26,409 nucleotides of DNA from contig CAJTUT010000016.1 of assembly GCA_910579455.1 (NCBI GenBank), positions 1-26,409 on the forward strand. The letters are read 5' to 3'. The translations under genes and the position numbers were made by a program. Below, one piece after another: positions 20,733 through 26,409 of this stretch. Position 1 is the stretch's first letter. Every line of letters starts with the position of its first letter. The notes below the pieces were generated by a model. The model was given only the letters and a program-made list of their open reading frames with translations. It ran no database searches and was not told where the DNA came from. The DNA is from an uncultured Bacilli bacterium (GTDB lineage: Bacteria > Bacillota_I > Bacilli_A > RF39 > UBA660).

Positions 20733-22504
20733 GTATATTCCATATGAAATTTTTTAGATTTTTAGGTTTTAAGAAAAAACCAGCCGCTCCTTGGAGCAAA
20801 TATTATAATAAAAATCAAATGGACTTAGCGATTCCCAATAAATCATTATATCAGTATTTTGTTGACTGTGCATTAAGTCATAAACAACTAATAGCACTTA
20901 ATTATTATGGGACTAAAATCACCTATAAGGAATTGATAAAAAAAGTGGATAGTTGTGCCAACTCCTTTCTATCATTAGGTATAAGAAAGGGGGATGTTGT
21001 GACCATCTGTATGCCAAATACTCCAGAAGGAGTGATTTCTTTTTTGGCATTAAATAAAATTGGTGCAATTTCTAATATGGTTCATCCTCTAGCTAGTGAA
21101 AATGAAATTAAAGATACTTTAATCGATACGTCAAGTGTTATGTTATTACTAATTGATATTGATTATAAAAAAGTGAAAAATATATTGGATAGTACAGAAG
21201 TATATAAAACAATTATAGTAAGAGCTAGTGATTCCATGTCCTTTCCATATAGTTTTGGATATAAAGTAACAAGTGGATATAAAACAGAATTACCTTATAG
21301 AGACAATAGATATATTTATTGGAAAGATTTTATAAGATTAGGTAAAAATTATAACAAAAGGAAAGGGAACTTCATAGGAGGTAAAAATATTCCTGCTACT
21401 ATGCTTCATAGTGGTGGGTCTACTGGAAGTCCAAAAGCAATAGTCCTATCCAGTGGTAATTTCATTGCCTTAGTTGAGCAAGCTAGGATTGTATTTGAGG
21501 AATTGAGGAAGGGTGATAAATGTTTATCGATCATGCCAATATTTCATGGTTTTGGTTTAGGGGTTTGTGTTTTTACTCCACTGTGTTTAGGTGCCGAATG
21601 TATTTTAATTCCTCAATTTAAGGCTAGTGATTTTGATAAGATCTTATTGAAACATAAACCAGAATTTGTAATAGGAGTTCCTACCTTATTCGAAGCAATG
21701 ATAAATAGTCCAAGAGAAAATAGATTACAATTAAATTATTTAAAATATGCTATTTCAGGAGGGGATAATCTAAAACCATCCTTAGAGAAAAAGATTAATG
21801 AATTCCTATATCAACATGGGTCGTCTACTAGAATTACTCAGGGATATGGTATGAGTGAATGTTTAGCGGCCGTTTGTCTAGGTTTTAAAAATATTCCGAA
21901 AAAGGGGAGTGTGGGAATTCCTTTTCCTGGTTGTTATATTGGGATATTTTCACAAGAGGATAAAGAATTACCTTATGGGCAAGAAGGTGAAATTTGTATT
22001 AGTGGTCCTAATGTAATGCTTGGGTATTATAATAACGAAAAAGAAACCAATTTAGCTCTTCATATTCATGAAGATGGTAATATTTGGCTTCACTCTGGAG
22101 ATTTGGGAATTATGGATGAAAATGGATTTATTAAATATACAAGTAGATTAAAGCGCTTAATTGTATCATCAGGATATAATGTATACCCCTCACAAGTAGA
22201 AGCAATATTAGAAGAACATGAGGCAGTGATGTTATCTAGTGTTATTGGAGTTAAGCATGAATATAAAGTAGAAGTTCCAAAGGCTTACATTGTATTAAAA
22301 AAGGGATATCATGAAAGCAATAAAATTATAGAGGAATTAAAAGAATTGTGTAAGAAAAATTTACCAAAATATGCCTTGCCATATGAATATGAATTTAGAA
22401 AATCTCTCCCTAAGACATTAGTTGGAAAAGTGGATTTTAGAAAGTTACAGCAAGAAAATATGGAGATTAGAATGAGGAGTAAACATGGGAAAACAACGAT
22501 TTAA
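20729..22504 (+). CDS. AMP-dependent acyl-activating enzyme (fatty acyl-CoA/acyl-ACP synthetase family)
   Basis: ANL-superfamily enzyme that activates a carboxylic acid with ATP, forming an acyl-adenylate and then a thioester. Motifs: the phosphate loop HSGGSTGSPK (227-236), GYGMSE (372-377), the GD pair and hinge region at 457-475 (SGDLGIMDENG, TSRLKRLIVSSG), and a C-terminal GKVDFRK lysine near 573. It is 591 aa, with a ~40-residue N-terminal segment before the fold. It lies between two PlsC-like genes with coding overlaps on both sides. The same activities are fused in Aas of proteobacteria, which supports a fatty-acid or lysolipid recycling role. The substrate is inferred, not shown. Confidence 0.9.
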   Translation: MSIFHMKFFRFLGFKKKPAAPWSKYYNKNQMDLAIPNKSLYQYFVDCALSHKQLIALNYYGTKITYKELIKKVDSCANSFLSLGIRKGDVVTICMPNTPEGVISFLALNKIGAISNMVHPLASENEIKDTLIDTSSVMLLLIDIDYKKVKNILDSTEVYKTIIVRASDSMSFPYSFGYKVTSGYKTELPYRDNRYIYWKDFIRLGKNYNKRKGNFIGGKNIPATMLHSGGSTGSPKAIVLSSGNFIALVEQARIVFEELRKGDKCLSIMPIFHGFGLGVCVFTPLCLGAECILIPQFKASDFDKILLKHKPEFVIGVPTLFEAMINSPRENRLQLNYLKYAISGGDNLKPSLEKKINEFLYQHGSSTRITQGYGMSECLAAVCLGFKNIPKKGSVGIPFPGCYIGIFSQEDKELPYGQEGEICISGPNVMLGYYNNEKETNLALHIHEDGNIWLHSGDLGIMDENGFIKYTSRLKRLIVSSGYNVYPSQVEAILEEHEAVMLSSVIGVKHEYKVEVPKAYIVLKKGYHESNKIIEELKELCKKNLPKYALPYEYEFRKSLPKTLVGKVDFRKLQQENMEIRMRSKHGKTTI

Positions 22505-23081
22505 AGGAGAACGAGCGTACAAATTATTAACACCACTGATGAGGATACTATTTAATATCTATTATCATCCAACAATTTTAAACCAGGAGTATATTCCTAA
22601 AGAAGGGCCAATTTTAATTGTTGGAAATCATAAACATATTTATGATCAATGTTTAACTATTATGGCAACGAAGAGAGTGATTCATTATTTAGCAAAAAAA
22701 GAATATTTTGATGGTAAAATGGCATGGTTTTTTAAATTAGTTGGTTGTATTCCGATCGATAGGAGTAGAAAAAATAAGAAAAGTACAGATTATGCAATAG
22801 AAATTTTAAGAAATAGTGGTGCTATTGGATTGTTTCCAGAGGGAACTCGTAATAAAACAACTGATCAACTGTTATTGCCGTTTAAAATGGGGACGGTTTC
22901 TATGGCAAAAAAAACGAACGCTACGATAGTCCCCTTTGCAATTACTGGGAACTATAAATTTAGGGGTAAAAGTTTAACGATTCGTTATGGAGAACCATTC
23001 CAAATAAATAATATGAGTCTAGAAGAAGCAAATGAAAAATTATATCAAGAAATAAAATCGCTTTTATTACAAAAAAAGTGA
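22485..23081 (+). CDS. 1-acyl-glycerophosphate acyltransferase family protein (PlsC-like), second copy
   Basis: A second compact acyltransferase, 198 aa, with HX4D motif NHKHIYD (H49, D54), the CIPIDR block (88-93) and FPEGT (117-121). It resembles the first copy in plan and in its N-terminal NIYYHPT segment, so the pair probably arose by duplication and then diverged. Its start lies 20 bases inside the acyl-activating gene, implying coupled translation. A terminator stem begins within its last codons, closing the three-gene operon. Confidence 0.9.
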   Translation: MGKQRFKGERAYKLLTPLMRILFNIYYHPTILNQEYIPKEGPILIVGNHKHIYDQCLTIMATKRVIHYLAKKEYFDGKMAWFFKLVGCIPIDRSRKNKKSTDYAIEILRNSGAIGLFPEGTRNKTTDQLLLPFKMGTVSMAKKTNATIVPFAITGNYKFRGKSLTIRYGEPFQINNMSLEEANEKLYQEIKSLLLQKK

Positions 23082-23087
23082 TTTTTT
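23054..23087 (+). terminator. Terminator of the acyltransferase operon
   Basis: AAAATCGCTTTT (23054-23065) pairs with AAAAGTGATTTT (23074-23085), one G-U pair, followed by T. It overlaps the 3' end of the second PlsC-like gene. Confidence 0.65.
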
Positions 23088-23203
23088 GATGACCTTTAAA
23101 AAGTATAATATACAGATGTATAGTGAAAAAAATATTATTTTTAGGAATTTTAATAAACCATTACATATAATATAACTAGAGAATATATAATCTATATGAT
23201 AAA

Positions 23204-23220
23204 AACGACAAAATCCGACA
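23204..23220 (-). promoter_or_regulatory. Tandem Spo0A-box-like repeats
   Basis: On the minus strand TGTCGGA-TTT-TGTCGTT gives two boxes close to the Spo0A consensus TGTCGAA (6/7 and 5/7), as direct repeats ten bases apart. This is the spacing of tandem 0A boxes such as those at abrB. They lie between TATAAT-like boxes (23166-23171, 23186-23191) and the ribosome site of the 212-aa gene, a position that suits repression. Confidence 0.4.
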
Positions 23221-23272
23221 AAAAACAATGATAGAATATAAAATATGCCAACAAAAAAGGAGAGATAAGTTT

Positions 23273-23911
23273 ATGGAACAACTCATTAGTTATAATAATG
23301 AAGATGGCATTGTAAAAAAGAATAAAAAACTCAGTTTTATAGATGAAAGAGAAAAACTACCAGTATTAGTTCAGTATGATTTAAAGGTGAAGGAAGAAAC
23401 CTCATTACAAGATATCTTTTCTTTTTATCAATCCCTATATGGTATGAAACTTGATTCTAGTTTGAGTAGTAATTGTCCATTAAAAAAAGGAAAAATTACA
23501 CTTGACTTAATTATGGAATTTAATCAAATACTGACATCCAATAACGATAATATGAATTTCGGTGGAGTCTTGTCAATTTTTAATTCTGAAGAATCAAGTA
23601 AAACTATAGTATTACAAGAATCAATGAGAAAATTTATGAGTTTATTTGAATTTGGAGAAAAAAAGGAATTTCCAATAGAAGATTATATTATTATGGATCG
23701 TTTTTCCAATCATCCAAGTTTTATAGGACAAAAAGAAAGTGTAGATGCTAGAAATGTAGTAAATAGTATTGACAGCAACACTAGAATATTAAGATATCAC
23801 TCATTAGAAATGATTCCCAAACTTAAGAAAACAAATAAAAAAGTTGCAAATCAGAAGATAGAGTCAACTACCTATTTAGCAGCTACAAAACATAAAAAAA
23901 GGGTTGGATAA
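23273..23911 (+). CDS. Protein of unknown function, possibly Spo0A-controlled
   Basis: I do not recognise this 212-residue protein. The ATG at 23273 follows AAAGGAGAG; the in-frame ATG at 23228 has no ribosome site. It is hydrophilic, without membrane segments, with a Lys-rich C-terminus (KLKKTNKKVANQK). The middle contains acidic and aromatic stretches (DYIIMDRFSNHPSFIG). It has its own terminator. Two Spo0A-box-like repeats lie in its leader, which in a spore former would suggest growth-phase or sporulation control. Confidence 0.72.
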   Translation: MEQLISYNNEDGIVKKNKKLSFIDEREKLPVLVQYDLKVKEETSLQDIFSFYQSLYGMKLDSSLSSNCPLKKGKITLDLIMEFNQILTSNNDNMNFGGVLSIFNSEESSKTIVLQESMRKFMSLFEFGEKKEFPIEDYIIMDRFSNHPSFIGQKESVDARNVVNSIDSNTRILRYHSLEMIPKLKKTNKKVANQKIESTTYLAATKHKKRVG

Positions 23912-23944
23912 AGTGTTATATATAGAAAACACTTTATTTTTTTT
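23908..23944 (+). terminator. Terminator of the 212-aa gene
   Basis: ATAAAGTGTT (23908-23917) and AACACTTTAT (23928-23937) form a perfect ten-base stem followed by eight T. Confidence 0.88.
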
Positions 23945-23976
23945 CTAAAATGTTATAAAATGTTAATTGTATAGAT

Positions 23977-24051
23977 TGCCCTATAGCCAAGTGGTAAGGC
24001 AGTGCGCTCTGACCGCACGATGCGTTAGTTCGAATCTAACTAGGGCAGCCA
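23977..24051 (+). tRNA. tRNA-Gln (anticodon CUG)
   Basis: A full cloverleaf of 75 bases with encoded CCA and discriminator G. Acceptor TGCCCTA/TAGGGCA. D arm GCC-AAGTGGTAA-GGC. Anticodon arm GTGCG-CTCTGAC-CGCAC, so the anticodon is CTG, reading CAG. T arm GTTAG-TTCGAAT-CTAAC. It lies 30 bases upstream of gltX. Confidence 0.96.
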
Positions 24052-24081
24052 TTTGAATAATTAATACAGGAGCGTGTATTT

Positions 24082-25740
24082 ATGGATAAAGAAGAAAGAG
24101 TAGAATTGGCAAAGCTTTTGTTTCCTAATGTTTCTAAAACAAGAGATGATTATGAAAAAATGTATCCAAAAAGAAAACTAAATAAAGATGCTATGGTAAC
24201 CAGATATGGTCCAAGCCCCACTGGAAGTGTTCACCTAGGAAATTTATTTTCTGCATTTTGTGATATGGTCTATGCAAGGCAAAGTGAAGGCTCTTTCTAT
24301 TTAAGAATTGAGGATACTGATCAGAAAAGGGCTGTAGAAGGTGGTATTGATAATATTACAAGTGTTTTAAAAGGATTTCAAATTTTGCCAACAGAGGGAT
24401 ATCATTTTGAAGGCGAATATGGACCGTATCAACAAAGTAAGCGTACAGAAATTTATCAAACTTATGTAAAGGAATTAATTGAGAATAATCTTGCCTATCC
24501 CTGCTTTATGACAGAGGAGGAGCTTAATCAAATTAAAGAGGAACAAACCATAATAAAAACTAAAATTGGAATTTATGGAGTTTATGCAGTAGACAGGGAT
24601 TTATCATTAGAAGAGATTAAACAGAAATTAGCAAATCATGAAGAATATGTAATTAGACTAAAGTCTCCAGGAAATGCAAATAAGCAGATTGAAATAGTTG
24701 ATTGTATCAAAGGAAAATTAAAGTTTAAGGAACATGATATGGATACAGTTTTATTAAAAAAGGATGGGACCCCAACTTATCATTTGGCACATGTGATTGA
24801 TGATCATTTAATGCAGACTACTCATGTGATTAGAGGAGACGAGTGGGTATCTAGCTTACCACTCCATATTCAATTATTTGAAGTATTAGGATTTATCCCT
24901 CCTAAATATGCACATATTGCCCCACTTACGATTAAGGATCAGGAAACTGGAACTATTCGTAAGCTATCAAAGAGAAAAGATCCTTGGGCGGGAGCTAAGT
25001 TTTATGAAGAGCAAGGAATTCCTATTGATGCCCTGCATTTATATCTGGCAACTATTGCTAATACAAACTTTGAAGAGTGGTACTTAAATCATAGTGATAA
25101 GAAAATTAGTGATTTTACCTTCACATTTGAAAAGCAGGCAGTAGGTGGAACGTCCTTTGATGAGGATAAGTTAACTAATCTATGCAAAACATATTTTTCT
25201 CATAAAAATGGCGAAGAAGTTTACAAGGAAACATTAGCATATACAAAAAAATTTGATCCACAGTATTATGAATTATTACTTTCAAATAAGGATGTTATGG
25301 TAGCCTTTTTAAATATCGAAAAGGATGGACCTAGACCACGAAAAGATATTTCTAAATATAGTGACGTGAAAGAAGAATTTTCTTATGCAATTGATGAATT
25401 ATTTGAAAAAGAAAATTATTCAAAATATGATGGTGACAAAGAATATGATGTTCGTTTGGTTTTAGAATATTTGAATGATTTGAATTTAGACCATAGTAAT
25501 GAAGAATGGTTTCAAGGTATCAAGGAATTTGCAGTACAAAAAGGATATGCACCAAGTCCAAAAGAGTATAAAAAATCACCAGACAAATATAAAGGGCATG
25601 TCGGAGATATTTGTGAAGCTATTAGGGTTATGTTGACAGGTAGAACAAAGTCACCAGATTTATTTTCAATTATGAAAATTTTAGGAATAGAGAAAATAAA
25701 AAACAGGGTTGCTTTATATCAAAAAGTAGTTGCTAAATAA
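24082..25740 (+). CDS. gltX: Glutamate--tRNA ligase, long clostridia-type form
   Basis: Class I synthetase charging tRNA-Glu with Glu, and in bacteria without GlnRS also tRNA-Gln, for later amidation by GatCAB. It has RYGPSPTG (41-48), the HIGH-type HLGN (51-54), RIEDTD (75-80), HVIRGDEWVSS (248-258) and the KMSKS-type KLSKRKD (294-300). The ~50-residue N-terminal lead (ELAKLLFPNVSKTRDDYEKMYPKRKL in part) and 552-aa length fit the long GluRS type known from clostridia, not the ~480-aa Bacillus form. The C-terminal half is the helical anticodon-binding region. AGGAGCG precedes the ATG. It directly follows tRNA-Gln, one of its likely substrates. Confidence 0.93.
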   Translation: MDKEERVELAKLLFPNVSKTRDDYEKMYPKRKLNKDAMVTRYGPSPTGSVHLGNLFSAFCDMVYARQSEGSFYLRIEDTDQKRAVEGGIDNITSVLKGFQILPTEGYHFEGEYGPYQQSKRTEIYQTYVKELIENNLAYPCFMTEEELNQIKEEQTIIKTKIGIYGVYAVDRDLSLEEIKQKLANHEEYVIRLKSPGNANKQIEIVDCIKGKLKFKEHDMDTVLLKKDGTPTYHLAHVIDDHLMQTTHVIRGDEWVSSLPLHIQLFEVLGFIPPKYAHIAPLTIKDQETGTIRKLSKRKDPWAGAKFYEEQGIPIDALHLYLATIANTNFEEWYLNHSDKKISDFTFTFEKQAVGGTSFDEDKLTNLCKTYFSHKNGEEVYKETLAYTKKFDPQYYELLLSNKDVMVAFLNIEKDGPRPRKDISKYSDVKEEFSYAIDELFEKENYSKYDGDKEYDVRLVLEYLNDLNLDHSNEEWFQGIKEFAVQKGYAPSPKEYKKSPDKYKGHVGDICEAIRVMLTGRTKSPDLFSIMKILGIEKIKNRVALYQKVVAK

Positions 25741-25749
25741 CTACTTTTT
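25721..25749 (+). terminator. Terminator of gltX
   Basis: AAAAAGTAGTT (25721-25731) and AACTACTTTTT (25739-25749) form a perfect 11-base stem around GCTAAAT, overlapping the gltX stop codon; T-rich sequence follows. Confidence 0.85.
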
Positions 25750-25788
25750 CTTTTACAAGATGTAATCACAAATAAAGTAGGAGGTAGA

Positions 25789-26006
25789 ATGAGTTATTTA
25801 TTGCTAATTATAGGGGTTATTATAATAAAAGCAAGTGAAGCACTTGAAGAAGCATTATGTTTTGGCTGGATTGATGGTCAGATAGGAGCTTAGATAATAA
25901 AACTTATAAAAAATATTTTTCTATGCGTAGAGATAAAAGTAAATGGTCTGAAAAAAATAAAAACTTAACTAAAGTTCTTGAAGAAAAAGGACTTATGACT
26001 GAATAG
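25789..26006 (+). pseudogene. YdeI/OmpD-associated-like protein remnant, frameshifted
   Basis: An ATG after GGAGGT opens a short frame with the family signature ALEEALCFGWIDGQI, then a stop at 25891-25893. In another frame the text continues as DNKTYKKYFSMRRDKSKW and SEKNKNLTKVLEEKGLMTE, ending at 26004-26006. In YdeI-like proteins these blocks are adjacent (EALCFGWIDG, then a F-RR---S-WSE-N block). The N-terminal part and everything past the GLMTE block are missing. The gene is broken by a frameshift and truncated at both ends; its position upstream of a flavin-binding-type protein suggests decayed accessory DNA. Confidence 0.7.
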
Positions 26007-26020
26007 TGAGATGAAGTATT

Positions 26021-26401
26021 ATGGATTTAAAGAAAATTGAGAAATTTATTGATAAACAAAAGGTTAGTTTTATATGTTCTATTGATGATGAGCCCCATCC
26101 TAATGTAAAAGCAATACTAAACCCTAGAAAAAGACACGGCTTAAAAGAATTTTACTTTTCTACTAACACTTCATCTATGAGAGTTAATCGATATAAAAGT
26201 AATACCAATGCTAGTATTTATTTTTATCATAAAGGACTAATTAAATATGTTGGTATTATGATAAAAGGAAAAATGGAAATTTTAACAGACCAAGAAACCA
26301 AAAATATGATTTGGAAAAAGGGAGATACAATGTTTTATAAAAAAGGTGTAACTGATCCAGATTATTGTGATTTGAAAACAGAAAATTTTGATATTAAGTA
26401 A
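26021..26401 (+). CDS. Pyridoxamine 5'-phosphate oxidase-like (split-barrel flavin-binding) protein, apparently shortened
   Basis: A 126-residue split-barrel protein: an N-terminal LKKIEKFIDKQKVSFICSID strand-helix, HPNVKAILNPRK, FYFSTNTSSMRVNRYK (the usual phosphate-contact region), NASIYFYHKG and GIMIKGKMEILTD. Relatives bind FMN, heme or related cofactors and are usually assigned to general stress. After DPDYC the typical text is a strand such as VLKFTAKKGRYYSN and then K-E-FE; here DYC is followed directly by DLKTENFDIK and the stop, as if ~12 residues had been deleted in frame. It may still fold, or be a decaying gene. Weak ribosome site. Confidence 0.75.
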   Translation: MDLKKIEKFIDKQKVSFICSIDDEPHPNVKAILNPRKRHGLKEFYFSTNTSSMRVNRYKSNTNASIYFYHKGLIKYVGIMIKGKMEILTDQETKNMIWKKGDTMFYKKGVTDPDYCDLKTENFDIK

Positions 26402-26409
26402 TTGCAAAA

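Noticed and set aside
24082..25740. Class I lysyl-tRNA synthetase
   Set aside because: The KLSKRKD motif first suggested it, but RYGPSPTG, RIEDTD and RGDEW, together with the overall order, are those of GluRS.
1..26409. Mollicutes-type code (TGA = Trp)
   Set aside because: Several full-length conserved proteins end at TGA (for example the prepilin peptidase) and Trp is encoded by TGG throughout.

Overview
The window is A+T-rich Bacillota chromosome with the standard genetic code (TGA is used as a stop). It appears to come from an endospore former: it encodes a small acid-soluble spore protein (SspI) and a YqfQ/VrrA-like protein. A T-box-controlled pheST operon, a DnaB/DnaD-type replication initiation protein, and a 6S RNA close to tcdA (as in Bacillus) also fit. 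The long clostridia-style GluRS points to a deep-branching or gut lineage rather than Bacillus itself. I cannot name the species.

Layout. 1-3809: promoter, Phe T-box leader and the overlapping genes pheS and pheT. 3950-4597: two abutting transposase remnants of different IS families on opposite strands. 4721-6536: an unrecognised 351-aa gene whose frame shifts at a run of seven G, a decayed gene-free stretch, and a fragment resembling a DUF1016 N-terminus. 6543-8955: sspI (minus), 6S RNA, an orphan gene overlapping tcdA, and the YqfQ-like gene (minus). 9076-11325: a GspF/PilC-type pilus platform protein and a prepilin peptidase. 11382-13559: dnaB, an HD hydrolase and tRNA-Arg(CCU).

13560-18650 is a compact integrative mobilizable element behind tRNA-Arg. 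It carries a large serine recombinase with an attenuator-like leader, a probable oriT, a MobV/Pre relaxase, and one cargo gene: a radical-SAM enzyme with viperin-like motifs behind a perfect operator-like palindrome. Each end of the element has the same module: a tRNA-3'-end-like sequence, a dyad, an intrinsic terminator and a gene of one small unknown family (about 54% identical over 87 residues). The dyads and terminators keep their layout while their sequences differ. This suggests tandem insertions at one site, or a conserved RNA leader.

19385-23081: a membrane-anchored Tim44-like/zinc-ribbon protein, then a tight PlsC / acyl-activating enzyme / PlsC operon that looks like a dispersed Aas lipid-recycling system. 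23204-26401: a gene behind two Spo0A-box-like repeats, tRNA-Gln(CUG), gltX, a frameshifted YdeI-like pseudogene, and a pyridoxamine-phosphate-oxidase-like protein that seems to carry an internal deletion.

The strongest candidate for something new is the viperin-like radical-SAM gene as sole cargo of a mobilizable element. The second is the duplicated hairpin-terminator-gene module at the element's ends.
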